Notes: a model not told the origin generated them from the sequence alone. 64,000 bases of DNA from Rhizobium sp. FKL33 (GCF_005222915.1 NZ_STFX01000005.1:124001-188000), one strand, 5' to 3'; positions 36,188-45,588 are shown, counted from the first letter of the stretch. A program made the numbers and translations.

Positions 36188-36293
36188 TTGCTTCCGCCGA
36201 TAGCGGCTCATACCGCGTCGCAGCGCGAAAATTTCGCGGGAATGCGCTCTTCGGGACTGTTCAACTGTCATAAAGCGCCTTCTATTATAGCGC

Positions 36294-37796
36294 ATGGCCA
36301 AGCGAATCCTCTCTTCCCTCACCCTGAACGTCATTTCCCCGGAGCCGTTCGAGCCCGCGTCTTTCACAACGGCGGACGAGGCCGTCGACGCGATCGCGGC
36401 GCTTTACGAGCGCAACACATCCTTCCTGCGCTCCGCCTTCGAGAAGATTATCCAAGGCGGCGCCGCCGAGGGCCGCTACCGCGCCTTCTATCCTGAAATC
36501 CGACTGGGAACGGTGCGCTACGACCATGTCGATTCCCGCCTGCCCTATGGTTTCCTGAGCGAACCCGGCGAATATTCGACCACCATCACCCGCCCTCTCC
36601 TGTTCAAGCATTATCTGAAGACGCAGATCGGCCAGCTTCTGAAGAACCACGGCCTGCCGGTGATCGTCGCGGAATCGACCACGCCCATTCCGCTGCATTT
36701 CGCCTTCGGCGAAGGCGCGCATATCGAAGCGTCGGTCGGCAGCACCATCGAAGCGCCCCTGCGCGACCTGTTCGACACACCCGATCTTTCGACCACCGAC
36801 GACGAGATCGCCAATGGCGAATATGAGCCGCCGCCGGGCACGCCCAAGCCGCTCGCGCCCTTCACCGCCCAGCGCATCGATTACTCGCTGGCGCGTCTCA
36901 GCCATTACACGGCGACGAAAGCCGAGCATTTCCAGAATTTCGTGCTGTTCACCAATTACCAGTTCTATATCGATGAGTTTTGCGCCTGGGCGCGCCGGCA
37001 GATGTCGGAAGGCGGCAACGGCTACACGGCTTTCGTGGAGCCCGGCAACCTGGTCACCTATCCCGGCGAGGACGCGCCGAGCGAGGGATCGCCCGCCCAG
37101 CGCCTGCCGCAGATGCCGACCTATCACATCAAGCGCAAGGGCCATGCCGGCATCACCATGGTCAATATCGGCGTCGGTCCTTCCAACGCCAAGACCATCA
37201 CCGACCATATCGCCGTTCTCCGGCCACATGCCTGGCTGATGCTCGGCCATTGCGCGGGATTGCGGAACTCCCAGCGTCTCGGCGATTACGTTCTGGCGCA
37301 TGCCTATATGCGCGAAGACCATGTGCTGGACGACGATCTGCCGGTCTGGGTGCCGATCCCCGCACTCGCAGAAGTGCAGCAGGCGCTGCAGGATGCGGTG
37401 GCGGAAGTCACCGGCTATGACGGCTATGAGCTCAAGCGCATCATGCGCACCGGCACTGTCGCCACCATCGACAACCGCAACTGGGAACTTCGCGACCAGT
37501 CCGGCCCCGTCAAGCGGCTGTCGCAGGCCCGCGCGATCGCGCTCGACATGGAATCGGCCACCATCGCCGCCAACGGCTTCCGCTTCCGCGTGCCCTATGG
37601 AACGCTGCTCTGCGTGTCCGACAAGCCGCTGCATGGCGAATTGAAGCTGCCGGGCATGGCGACCGCCTTCTACAAGAGCCAGGTCAGCCAGCATTTGAAG
37701 ATCGGCCTGCTCGCTTTGGAAAAACTCTCGGCCATGTCGCCGGAAAAACTGCATTCACGTAAATTGCGCAGCTTCTTCGAAACGGCCTTCCAGTGA
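36294..37796 (+). CDS. amn: AMP nucleosidase
   Basis: A 500-residue enzyme splitting AMP into adenine and ribose 5-phosphate, tuning the adenylate pool. It matches E. coli Amn (484) along its length: ITRPLLFKHYL, FVLFTNYQFYIDEFCAW, VNIGVGPSNAKTITDH, LRPHAWLMLGHCAGLR, LAHAYMREDHVLD, LDMESATIAANGFRFRVP and the end HSRKLRSFFETAF. The C-terminal half is the nucleoside phosphorylase-like catalytic domain. No Shine-Dalgarno sequence precedes the ATG. Its end overlaps the next gene by four bases (GTGA). Confidence 0.96.
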   Translation: MAKRILSSLTLNVISPEPFEPASFTTADEAVDAIAALYERNTSFLRSAFEKIIQGGAAEGRYRAFYPEIRLGTVRYDHVDSRLPYGFLSEPGEYSTTITRPLLFKHYLKTQIGQLLKNHGLPVIVAESTTPIPLHFAFGEGAHIEASVGSTIEAPLRDLFDTPDLSTTDDEIANGEYEPPPGTPKPLAPFTAQRIDYSLARLSHYTATKAEHFQNFVLFTNYQFYIDEFCAWARRQMSEGGNGYTAFVEPGNLVTYPGEDAPSEGSPAQRLPQMPTYHIKRKGHAGITMVNIGVGPSNAKTITDHIAVLRPHAWLMLGHCAGLRNSQRLGDYVLAHAYMREDHVLDDDLPVWVPIPALAEVQQALQDAVAEVTGYDGYELKRIMRTGTVATIDNRNWELRDQSGPVKRLSQARAIALDMESATIAANGFRFRVPYGTLLCVSDKPLHGELKLPGMATAFYKSQVSQHLKIGLLALEKLSAMSPEKLHSRKLRSFFETAFQ

Positions 37797-38539
37797 CCGG
37801 GCAGGAAGACGACCGGCTCTACAGCGATCCGCGGCTGGTCGACTTCTATGATCTCGAAAACGGCTGGGGGCCGGATACGCGCTATTGCGCGGAACTCGCC
37901 CGCACCGCCGGCTCCGTGCTCGATTTCGGCTGCGGCACAGGCCTGTTTCTCGTCGGCATCGCCGATGGCAGGCCGATGGTCGGCGTCGATCCGGCTGACG
38001 CCATGCTCGATGTGGCGCGGCGCCGCGACAAGGGCGCCCATGTGCGCTGGGTTAAAGGCGACATACGCAATATCCGCCTCGGAGAGCGGTTCGATCTGGT
38101 CACCATGACCGGGCATGCCTTCCAATGTCTGCTGACCGATGCGGATGTCGCCGCAGCTCTCGACACCATCGCCGCGCATCTGACGCCGTCGGGCCAGTTC
38201 ATTTTCGACACCCGAAATCCAGTCCGGAGAGAATGGGAAAGCTGGACGCCCCAGGCGTCGCGACGGATCGTTGCTCATCCCGTTTATGGCGATGTAGAAA
38301 GCTGGAACGACATCACCTTCGACGAAGCAACCGGGATCGTATGCTATGAGACCGTCTATCGCCTGCCATCTGGCGAAACGCTGTCGTCCCATTCGTCGAT
38401 CCGGTTCATCGACCAGGCGCGGCTCGCGGGCCTGATCGCCCGCGCCGGCCTCGTCGTCGACATCTGGTTCGGCGACTGGACCGGCGCTCCCTTCGAGCCG
38501 CGGTCCAAGGAAATCATACCCTTCGGTCGATTGGCTTGA
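37793..38539 (+). CDS. Class I SAM-dependent methyltransferase
   Basis: A 248-residue enzyme. SVLDFGCGTGLFLVGIADG is the SAM-binding motif I, followed by VDPADAMLDVARRR and VKGDIRNIRLGERFDLV. The substrate is unknown. It starts with GTG overlapping the amn stop, so the two are translated together. The 3' end overlaps the convergent lipid kinase gene by 26 bp. Confidence 0.88.
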   Translation: MTGQEDDRLYSDPRLVDFYDLENGWGPDTRYCAELARTAGSVLDFGCGTGLFLVGIADGRPMVGVDPADAMLDVARRRDKGAHVRWVKGDIRNIRLGERFDLVTMTGHAFQCLLTDADVAAALDTIAAHLTPSGQFIFDTRNPVRREWESWTPQASRRIVAHPVYGDVESWNDITFDEATGIVCYETVYRLPSGETLSSHSSIRFIDQARLAGLIARAGLVVDIWFGDWTGAPFEPRSKEIIPFGRLA

Positions 38540-39443
38540 GATGAGCGTCGGCCGGGGCGATGACTTTCAACTCGCCGGGATGCAGCCGGATCTGCACATC
38601 GCGCGGCAAGCGCATCAACTCGCCGTCGAGCACGAAATTGGCGGCCCGGTAGAGTTTGGGAAAATGCAGGTCGACCGACTGCGCCTTCATCTCGGTGATC
38701 GAGGGGTTTGCTTTCAGCCTGCCGCGCAGCACATCGACGGCCAGCCCTACCGCAGCCGTCGAATCCAGCGGATCGGCGATATAGAAGCCCAGATGTCCGG
38801 CTTTGACATCCTCGGCCACCAGCAGGCCGTTTTCGCCGAAGGGGTTGTTGGACACCGAAATCGCCGAGACCATGCGATGCTCCCGATGCCCGTCCGCGTC
38901 GAATTCGATCTCGAAGCGCGGCGGGTTGAGCACCGCGCCGACTGCGGCGCGCACATTGGCGGCAATCTTGCCGGCCCTCGAGCCGTAGCTCATCTGGTTT
39001 CGGTAGCGCACCATGCGCGCATGCATGCCGGCGGAGAACTGATGCACGAAGGCGCGACCGTTGACGCTGCCGATATCGGCGTCGTCGATGACGCCGTCCG
39101 CAAGCGCGGGAAGCACCTGCCAGACGTCGAGCGGCAGCCGGAGCGTGCGGGCGAAGAGATTCATCGTGCCGGCCGGAATGACGCCGAGCGGCATGCCCGC
39201 CTTCCAGGCGATGCCGGCCGCCGAGGAAATCGTGCCGTCGCCGCCCCCGGCGATGATCGCATCGAGATCGTCGCGCCCCGCCGCCTTTTCGAGTGCTGCG
39301 CCAATGTCGGACCCTTCGACGACCACCGTCTCGAGCGCATGGCCGCGTTCGGCGAAAACTTCGGCCATCTTGGCCTGATACGCCGTCATGTCCGTCGTCC
39401 GGAATGTGCCGCCGTCGCGGTTGAGAATTGCCTTGATCTTCAA
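38514..39443 (-). CDS. Diacylglycerol kinase-catalytic-domain lipid kinase
   Basis: A 309-residue soluble kinase of the DAGK catalytic family (YegS/DgkB-like). IIAGGGDGTISSAAG is the ATP-binding GGGDGT motif, with GVIPAGTMNLFARTL following; the C-terminal beta domain includes VSAISVSNNPFGENG. Possible substrates are diacylglycerol, phosphatidylglycerol or sphingoid bases; the sequence does not say which. It overlaps the end of the methyltransferase gene. Confidence 0.9.
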   Translation of the reverse strand: MKIKAILNRDGGTFRTTDMTAYQAKMAEVFAERGHALETVVVEGSDIGAALEKAAGRDDLDAIIAGGGDGTISSAAGIAWKAGMPLGVIPAGTMNLFARTLRLPLDVWQVLPALADGVIDDADIGSVNGRAFVHQFSAGMHARMVRYRNQMSYGSRAGKIAANVRAAVGAVLNPPRFEIEFDADGHREHRMVSAISVSNNPFGENGLLVAEDVKAGHLGFYIADPLDSTAAVGLAVDVLRGRLKANPSITEMKAQSVDLHFPKLYRAANFVLDGELMRLPRDVQIRLHPGELKVIAPADAHLKPIDRRV

Positions 39444-39691
39444 GCGTCGTCTCCCGTGTCCTCAGCAGGATATAGGCTCGTTTTCCGCGATTTTTAGGCG
39501 CAGCCGGGTCAGTAACGCGCAGAAACGACTTTTGATCATTGTCATCTGCTTTTGCGCCGCAAAATCGCCTTTACCGCAATGCAAAATCCCTATTATAGTA
39601 TTATAACTGATCATTGGACGGCCTGAATCGCCTGCGCCGCTGCCATTCTCGACATCAGGGCTTTTAGAGCCCTTTCAGACGGATCTTCACC

Positions 39692-40909
39692 GTGAGCGAC
39701 GCTGTTTGCACCGACACCATTCCTGTTTCCGACGAAGCGCCTGCGCTGACGCGCTTCCAGGTCGCCCTGGTGATCCTGGCGCTGGCCTGCGGCGGCTTCG
39801 GCATCGGCACCGGCGAATTCGCCATCATGGGCCTGTTGCCGGACGTCGCAAAGACCTTTGCCGTGACCACGCCGGAAGCAGGTTACGTGATCAGCGCCTA
39901 TGCGCTGGGCGTGGTGATCGGCGCGCCGCTGATCGCCATTCTCGGAGCCAAATCCTCCCGTCGTTCCCTGCTGCTCGTGCTGATGAGCGTCTTCGCCGCC
40001 GGCAACCTAGCCAGCGCGATCGCGCCGGATTTCTGGAGCTTCACCGCGCTCCGCTTCCTCTCCGGCTTGCCGCATGGCGCCTATTTCGGCGTCTCCGCGC
40101 TCGTCGCCGCCTCGCTGGTTCCAGTATATATGCGCGCCCGCGCTGTCGGTTACGTGATGCTCGGGCTGACAGTGGCGACGCTTGTCGGAACCCCGGTGAT
40201 GGCGCTGTTCGGTCAATATCTGTCCTGGCGCACGATGTTCTTTGCCGTGGGCGGCATCGGCGCGCTGACCGTCACCCTCATCTGGCTTTATCTTCCGCGC
40301 GACCAGCCGGCCAAGGGCGCGAGCGTGGCGCGTGAACTGATCGCCTTCACCCATCCGCAGGTGCTTCTGACCCTGACGCTGGCCGCCACCGGCTTCGGCG
40401 GCATGTTCTCGATCTTCAGCTATATCGCCGGCACCGCGACTGAGGTGGCGCTGATGCCGGTCTCCATGATCCCGGTGATCATGGTACTGTTCGGCGTCGG
40501 CATGAATGTCGGCAATGTCGTCGGCTCGAAACTCGCCGACATCTCGCTGATGGGCACGATCGGCGGCATGCTGGTGTTCAACATCGTCGTGATGACCGTT
40601 TTCGGCCTGACCGCCGCCAATCCCTATCTGCTCTGCCTATCGGTGTTTCTGATCGGCTGCACCTTCGCCGCCGGCCCCGCCGTGCAGACGCGCCTGATGG
40701 ATGTCGCCGCCGACGGGCAGACTTTGGCCGCCGCCTCGATGCATTCGGCCTTCAACATCGCCAATGCGCTGGGCGCTTGGCTCGGCGGCCTGGTGATCGC
40801 CTATGGCTATGGCTATGCCGCCACCGGCTATGTCGGCGCAATCCTGTCCTTCTTCGGCCTGTTCGTGTTCGGCGCGTCCTGGCTCCTGGAGAAGCGGGCG
40901 GCGCGCTGA
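39692..40909 (+). CDS. MFS transporter, DHA1/AraJ-like efflux type
   Basis: A 405-residue, 12-helix exporter. The first helix reads FGIGTGEFAIMGLLPDVA, as in AraJ/PbuE-type sugar or purine efflux proteins, and SGLPHGAYFGVSAL and MALFGQYLSWRTMFF follow. Substrate unknown. It starts with GTG. Upstream, TTATA-GTAT-TATAA (39593-39606) is a small palindrome overlapping possible -10 sequences. A GGCGCG/CGCGCC hairpin spans the stop codon. Confidence 0.87.
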   Translation: MSDAVCTDTIPVSDEAPALTRFQVALVILALACGGFGIGTGEFAIMGLLPDVAKTFAVTTPEAGYVISAYALGVVIGAPLIAILGAKSSRRSLLLVLMSVFAAGNLASAIAPDFWSFTALRFLSGLPHGAYFGVSALVAASLVPVYMRARAVGYVMLGLTVATLVGTPVMALFGQYLSWRTMFFAVGGIGALTVTLIWLYLPRDQPAKGASVARELIAFTHPQVLLTLTLAATGFGGMFSIFSYIAGTATEVALMPVSMIPVIMVLFGVGMNVGNVVGSKLADISLMGTIGGMLVFNIVVMTVFGLTAANPYLLCLSVFLIGCTFAAGPAVQTRLMDVAADGQTLAAASMHSAFNIANALGAWLGGLVIAYGYGYAATGYVGAILSFFGLFVFGASWLLEKRAAR

Positions 40910-40918
40910 CGCGCCGTC

Positions 40919-41389
40919 TCAACGCCCCGGCAATTTCAGCGGTCCATTCGCCTTCACGGTGCGGATTGCGAAATTGGATCGGATATCGGTGACCTCAGGA
41001 AGCGTCAGCAGTTTTTCCGTCAGCAGCCGCTCATAGGCTGCGAGGTCTTCGACTACGACCTCTGCCAGAAAATCCGCCTCGCCCGAGATCATGTGGCAGG
41101 CGACAACTTCAGGCAGCGCCAGAAGCGCATCCTGCAGATTGCCGGCATTCTCGCGGCTGTGGCGGATCACCTTGAAGAACACGAACACCGTCAGTTCGAG
41201 CCCGATATTGCGTCGGTCGACATCCGCCCTGTAACCGCGGATCACGCCGGCTTTTTCCAGAGCGCGGATGCGCCTGAGACAAGGCGACGGCGAAAGATTG
41301 ACGCGCGCGGCTATATCGACATTGCTCATGCGCGCATCCTCCTGCAGCGCATCGATGATCGCGAGATCGAATTCGTCCAGCTTTGGCAT
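40919..41389 (-). CDS. Lrp/AsnC family transcriptional regulator
   Basis: A 156-residue regulator. The N-terminal helix-turn-helix (about 5-60) reads MPKLDEFDLAIIDALQEDAR and NLSPSPCLRRIRALEKAGVI; the C-terminal RAM ligand domain has FVFFKVIRHS and CHMISGEADFLAEVV. The family senses amino acids. It is divergent from the adjacent EamA exporter gene with a 131-bp shared region containing an inverted repeat, the usual layout for a regulator and its exporter target. Confidence 0.92.
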   Translation of the reverse strand: MPKLDEFDLAIIDALQEDARMSNVDIAARVNLSPSPCLRRIRALEKAGVIRGYRADVDRRNIGLELTVFVFFKVIRHSRENAGNLQDALLALPEVVACHMISGEADFLAEVVVEDLAAYERLLTEKLLTLPEVTDIRSNFAIRTVKANGPLKLPGR

Positions 41390-41415
41390 TTTTCACCATT
41401 TGATCGATACTCGAC

Positions 41416-41435
41416 GCAATATTCCGTCCTATTGC
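41416..41435. promoter_or_regulatory. Inverted repeat between lrp-type gene and exporter
   Basis: GCAATA, 8 nt, TATTGC: a perfect 6-bp inverted repeat, 27 bp before the regulator start. Candidate binding site of the Lrp-type protein. Confidence 0.4.
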
Positions 41436-41520
41436 TCATCTTTCAAGCCACAAGACGCAAGGACATGCGCGCCGCAGCTGGATTAATGTTCCCGAATTGT
41501 GGATTCAGGGGGGCAGACAG

Positions 41521-42432
41521 ATGGCCATGGCGACGGAGACAGCAACGTCACGCGAAACATCGCCCTTGCTGGGCCGCCTGGCGGCGCTTTCGGTGGTGGC
41601 GATCTGGGCGGCGTGGCTGGTCTCGACGCGGCATGGAACCGTCTCGTCGCTCAAGGCCGTCGATCTCAGCCTGTTGCGCTACGGCATTCCGGCCCTCGTC
41701 CTCGCGCCGGTCTGGCTCAGGACAGGTCTCTGGCCCAGGAAGACGCCCAAATGGCCTCTGGTGCTGATGATCCTCGGATCGGGGGCGCCCTTCTTCCAGA
41801 TCGTGGCCATTGGCATGCGGGCGACGCCCGCCTCGGCGGCAGGCGTACTGTTGCCGGGCGTGATGCCGCTTGCAACGGCGCTGATCGGCGTGGCGGTCTA
41901 TCGCGAACGCCCTGACCTGATGCGTTGGTTCGGAATGGGCGCCATTGCGCTCGGCGGGATGGTGATGCTCGCGGTCGGCGCAGGCGATGTGGAGCTTGGC
42001 TGGAAAAGCTATCTGATCCTGCCGTTCTGCGCCGCGCTCTGGGCTGTTTTCACCCATGCCTTCCGGCGCTCCGGCCTGACGGCGCTCGAAGGCGGCGCGC
42101 TGGTCTGCGTCTGGTCGACGCTGATCACGCTCACACTCATCCCGTTTCTGGGACTGAGCCTGTTCTCCGCGCCGCTCGGCGAAGTCGCCCTGCAAGTGCT
42201 GACGCAGGGCGTTCTCTCGGGTCTCTGCGCCACATTGCTCTATGGTTACGCCATCCGGGCGCTGGGCGGCACGTTGGCCGCCGCCTATACCGCGGCGACG
42301 CCGGCGGCAGCCGCGATCGGAGGAGGTCTGCTGCTCGGCGAGCAGATCGGCCCAGCGACCATCGCCGCAGCCGTGATCACCGGCCTCGGCGTGGTCTTGT
42401 CGACCGGCCTGTTATCGAAACGTCAGGCCTGA
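41521..42432 (+). CDS. EamA/DMT family exporter
   Basis: A 303-residue, 10-helix drug/metabolite transporter made of two EamA halves (GRLAALSVVAIWAAWLVSTR near the start; LGGTLAAAYTAATPAAAAIG in the second half). Relatives export amino acids or metabolites; the divergent Lrp regulator supports an amino-acid-like substrate. ATG 41521 was chosen because GGGGG lies about nine bases upstream; an earlier start exists. Its end overlaps the convergent L,D-transpeptidase gene by 10 bp. Confidence 0.87.
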   Translation: MAMATETATSRETSPLLGRLAALSVVAIWAAWLVSTRHGTVSSLKAVDLSLLRYGIPALVLAPVWLRTGLWPRKTPKWPLVLMILGSGAPFFQIVAIGMRATPASAAGVLLPGVMPLATALIGVAVYRERPDLMRWFGMGAIALGGMVMLAVGAGDVELGWKSYLILPFCAALWAVFTHAFRRSGLTALEGGALVCVWSTLITLTLIPFLGLSLFSAPLGEVALQVLTQGVLSGLCATLLYGYAIRALGGTLAAAYTAATPAAAAIGGGLLLGEQIGPATIAAAVITGLGVVLSTGLLSKRQA

Positions 42433-43040
42433 AGCACCACGACCTTGTCGCCGACCGAGACGCGGCTGTAGAGATCGATCACGTCGTGGTTCAACATACG
42501 GATACAGCCCGACGACATGGCGTAGCCGATCGATTGCGGCTGATTGGTGCCGTGAATGCGGAAATGAATGTCGTTGCCGCCGCGATAGAGATACATGGCG
42601 CGGGCGCCGAGCGGATTGTTGGGACCACCGGGCATACCGCCGGCGAGCGGGCCGTATTTCGCCGGCTCGCGGCGGATCATATTGGCGGTCGGCGTCCAGG
42701 TCGGCCATTCGGCCTTGCGCCCGACATGGGCGTTGCCGCGCAGTTCCAACCCTTCGCGGCCGACGCTGACCGCGTACCGGATCGCCCGGCCGCCGCCGAG
42801 CACATAATACAGGCGACGGGCCGGCGTATCGACGACCACCGTGCCGGCAGCCTGGCTGGTGGGGTAATCCACTTCGGTGCGGCGCAGTTCCGGCTTGATC
42901 TTTTCGAGCGACATGGCCGGCAGGGGATAAGGCTCGGTGGTCTGCGCCGCATAATTGGCCTTGTCCTTGGAGTGATTGGTCTGGCAACCCGCCAGAAGCG
43001 CCGATGCGCCGAGAAGGAACGCCCGCCGAGAAACCGCCAT
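42423..43040 (-). CDS. L,D-transpeptidase (YkuD domain) lipoprotein
   Basis: A 205-residue exported enzyme. A twin-arginine-like start (SRRAFLLGASALLAGC) ends in a lipobox, LLAGC, so the protein should be lipid-anchored. The YkuD domain (about 65-205) has VVVDTPARRLYYVLGGG and the catalytic HGTNQPQSIGYAMSSGCIRM with its Cys. Such enzymes cross-link peptidoglycan by 3-3 bonds or attach outer-membrane proteins, as described in rhizobia and brucellae. AGGAA precedes the ATG. Confidence 0.93.
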   Translation of the reverse strand: MAVSRRAFLLGASALLAGCQTNHSKDKANYAAQTTEPYPLPAMSLEKIKPELRRTEVDYPTSQAAGTVVVDTPARRLYYVLGGGRAIRYAVSVGREGLELRGNAHVGRKAEWPTWTPTANMIRREPAKYGPLAGGMPGGPNNPLGARAMYLYRGGNDIHFRIHGTNQPQSIGYAMSSGCIRMLNHDVIDLYSRVSVGDKVVVLQA

Positions 43041-43171
43041 CGAATTGATTCCTTAATGCCCCGTTGATGGCCGGAACATTAGGAATATTATGGTTAATGA
43101 CGGGTTAAACTCGCCTTGATTGCTGACGGGGAAGGCCTGTGCTAGCCTATGAGCAACTGGAGACAGACGAC

Positions 43172-43390
43172 ATGACAACTTCGGTCCCCGTGGATGACGC
43201 ACTCATCGAAAGGGCGCGCGAGGTCACAGGCATTCATGAGGCCACGGCGTTGGTGGAAAAAGCGCTTCAACAGTTCGTGCATCGAGAGGCGGCGCGCCGT
43301 CTGGCTGAATTGGGCGGCTCAGAACCTGACCTCACAATTCCGCCGCGTGCACGTTGGAACGTTGTAGACCCACTTGGATCCGGCAAATGA
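43172..43390 (+). CDS. VapB-type antitoxin
   Basis: A 72-residue antitoxin: MTTSVPVDDALIERAREVTG and EATALVEKALQQFVHREAA form the ribbon-helix-helix region of MetJ/Arc-type VapB proteins, followed by a Pro/Asp-rich tail that binds toxin. Its stop overlaps the toxin ATG (ATGA). Confidence 0.88.
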   Translation: MTTSVPVDDALIERAREVTGIHEATALVEKALQQFVHREAARRLAELGGSEPDLTIPPRARWNVVDPLGSGK

Positions 43391-43755
43391 TCTTGCTCGA
43401 TACGTCGGTGTGGGTGGAGCATTTCCGCACCCAGAACACCGGCGTCGAGACGCTTTTGCTTGACGGCCGCGTTTTCATGCACGATTTCGTGTTGGGCGAA
43501 TTGGCTCTTGGCGGCCTGAAGACATCCACCAACACGTTCCGGGCGCTGGAAGATCTGCCTCGACTTCCTACCATCGAACCTACGACTGTCTTACACGCCA
43601 TTTACGAACACCGATTGCGCGGAACCGGAATTGGATATGTGGACGCTCATCTTCTGATCGCGTCAGTGCTGCACAGAGCGAGAATATGGACCTTTGACCG
43701 AAAGCTCCAATCAGCTGCGAGTACCCTTCAAGTTTTGTTCAAGTGGCCCGAATGA
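43387..43755 (+). CDS. VapC ribonuclease toxin
   Basis: A 122-residue PIN-domain RNase. Acidic residues are Asp in ILLDTSVWVEHF, Glu in LGELALGG, Asp in GYVDAHLLIAS and Asp in TFDRKL. VapC toxins cut tRNA or rRNA when the antitoxin is degraded. It is coupled to vapB by a 4-bp overlap. It belongs to a different PIN subgroup from the toxin at 31271-31672. Confidence 0.92.
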   Translation: MILLDTSVWVEHFRTQNTGVETLLLDGRVFMHDFVLGELALGGLKTSTNTFRALEDLPRLPTIEPTTVLHAIYEHRLRGTGIGYVDAHLLIASVLHRARIWTFDRKLQSAASTLQVLFKWPE

Positions 43756-43795
43756 GATCGGCTTGTAAGAGAGCGGAGTTGGCTCCGCCCTCCCA

Positions 43796-45454
43796 TCACA
43801 TATTCGGATAAACAGGCCCCTCGCCGCCCTGCGGCGGAACCCAGGTGATGTTCTGGTTGGGGTCCTTGATGTCGCAGGTCTTGCAGTGGACGCAGTTCTG
43901 CGCGTTGATCACGAAGACCTTGTCGCCGTCCTTCTCGACCCATTCATAGACGCCGGCCGGACAGTAGCGCGACGACGGGCCCGCGAAGACGTCGAGTTCG
44001 GACGACTTCTGCACCGCCGGATCCTTCAGACGTAGATGGATCGGCTGGTCTTCCTCGTGATTGGTGTTGGACAGGAACACCGAGGAGAGCCGGTCAAAGG
44101 TCAGCACCCCGTCGGGTTTGGGATAGTCGATCTTCTTGTGCTTGGCGGCAGGCTCCAGCGAGGCGGCGTCGGTCTTGCCGTGCTTGAGGGTGAAGGGCGA
44201 GGTTCCGAAGATCTGGTTGATCCACATGTCGAGCCCGCCGATCGCCACGCCGATCGCCGTGCCAAATTTCGACCAGAGCGGCTTGACGTTGCGGACGCGC
44301 TTCAAATCCTTGCCGATGTCGCCCAAGCGCCATTCGTTTTCGATCTCGATAACGTCGTCATTGGCGCGACCGCCCGCGATCGCCGCAGCGATCTTTTCGG
44401 CCGCGAGCATGCCCGAGAGCACGGCATTGTGGCTGCCCTTGATGCGCGGCACGTTGACGAAACCGGCCGAACAGCCGATCAGCGCGCCGCCTGGGAAGGT
44501 CAGCTTCGGCACGGACTGGTACCCGCCCTCGGTGATGGCGCGCGCGCCATAGGAGATGCGCTTGGCGCCTTCGAATGTGCCGCGAATGGCGGGATGCGTC
44601 TTGAAGCGCTGCATCTCCTCGAACGGGAAGAGATAGGGGTTTTTGTAGTTCAGATGCACGACGAAACCGACGGCCACCTGATTGTCTTCAAGGTGATAAA
44701 GGAAGGAGCCGCCGCCGGTCTTCATGTCGAGAGGCCAGCCGAAGGAGTGCTGCACCAGGCCAGGCTTGTGGTTGTCAGGTTTGACCTGCCAGAGCTCCTT
44801 GATGCCGATGCCGAACTTTTGCGGCTCGCGATCCTTCTGGAGATCGAACTTGGCGATCAGTTGCTTGGCGAGCGAGCCGCGCACGCCTTCGCCGATCAGC
44901 GTATATTTGCCGAGAAGCTCCATGCCGCGGGCGAAATTGCCTGTCGGTTCGCCATCGCGGCCGATGCCCATATCGCCGGAGGCCACGCCGCGCACTGCGC
45001 CCTTCTCGTCATAGAGAACTTCTGTGGCGGCAAAGCCCGGATAGATCTCGACGCCGAGTTCTTCCGCCTTGGTCGCCAGCCAGCGACAGACATTGCCGAG
45101 CGAGACGATGTAATTGCCGTGATTGTTCATCAAAGGCGGCATGAAGATGTTGGGCAGACGGATGGAGCCGGCCGGTCCTAAAAACAGGAAATGGTCGTCG
45201 GTCACAGGCGTCTTGAACGGATGATCCGCCTCGTCGCGCCATCCCGGCAGAAGCCGATCGACGCCGATGGGATCGACCACCGCGCCCGACAGGATATGCG
45301 CGCCGACTTCCGCGCCCTTTTCCAGCACCACCACCGACAGCTCGGGATTGACCTGCTTCAACCTGATAGCGGCGGCAAGGCCCGCGGGACCCGCGCCCAC
45401 GATCACCACGTCGAATTCCATGCTCTCGCGTTCGGGCAATTCCATGTCGCTCAT
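43796..45454 (-). CDS. Electron transfer flavoprotein-ubiquinone oxidoreductase
   Basis: A 552-residue FAD and [4Fe-4S] enzyme of the inner membrane that passes electrons from ETF (fatty-acid, amino-acid and choline oxidation) to ubiquinone. FAD binding is in FDVVIVGAGPAGLAAAIRLK; the C-terminal cluster cysteines are in CPAGVYEW and NCVHCKTCDIKDPNQ. I set the start at ATG 45454, with GGAG eight bases upstream; an upstream in-frame start would add a poorly conserved stretch. It is divergent from the Hsp70-like gene, with a possible operator between. Confidence 0.95.
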   Translation of the reverse strand: MSDMELPERESMEFDVVIVGAGPAGLAAAIRLKQVNPELSVVVLEKGAEVGAHILSGAVVDPIGVDRLLPGWRDEADHPFKTPVTDDHFLFLGPAGSIRLPNIFMPPLMNNHGNYIVSLGNVCRWLATKAEELGVEIYPGFAATEVLYDEKGAVRGVASGDMGIGRDGEPTGNFARGMELLGKYTLIGEGVRGSLAKQLIAKFDLQKDREPQKFGIGIKELWQVKPDNHKPGLVQHSFGWPLDMKTGGGSFLYHLEDNQVAVGFVVHLNYKNPYLFPFEEMQRFKTHPAIRGTFEGAKRISYGARAITEGGYQSVPKLTFPGGALIGCSAGFVNVPRIKGSHNAVLSGMLAAEKIAAAIAGGRANDDVIEIENEWRLGDIGKDLKRVRNVKPLWSKFGTAIGVAIGGLDMWINQIFGTSPFTLKHGKTDAASLEPAAKHKKIDYPKPDGVLTFDRLSSVFLSNTNHEEDQPIHLRLKDPAVQKSSELDVFAGPSSRYCPAGVYEWVEKDGDKVFVINAQNCVHCKTCDIKDPNQNITWVPPQGGEGPVYPNM

Positions 45455-45566
45455 CTCAAAAACTCCGGCCGGGCGCGCAAAATTTGGTCGATGACTTGTG
45501 TCAAATCCGCAAAACCTTGTCGAGCCAGCAAACGACATAAGCCTATCTCATTTGCTCATACCTTAC

Positions 45567-45588
45567 TTTGACGTAAACGTAAATTATA
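45567..45588 (-). promoter_or_regulatory. Candidate promoter/operator upstream of the ETF-QO gene
   Basis: On the minus strand TATAAT (45588-45583) is followed by TTTACGTTTACGTCAAA, with two ACGT tetramers 6 bp apart. It resembles, from memory, sites of LiuR-type regulators of fatty-acid and branched-chain amino-acid degradation. Inference only. Confidence 0.4.

Noticed and set aside
36285-37754. 489-codon minus-strand frame opposite amn
   Set aside because: Full-length match of the plus strand to AMP nucleosidase explains the region.
40900-40915. GGCGCG-CTGA-CGCGCC hairpin at the end of the MFS gene as a terminator
   Set aside because: No T-tract on either strand and it covers the stop codon; probably chance in GC-rich sequence.
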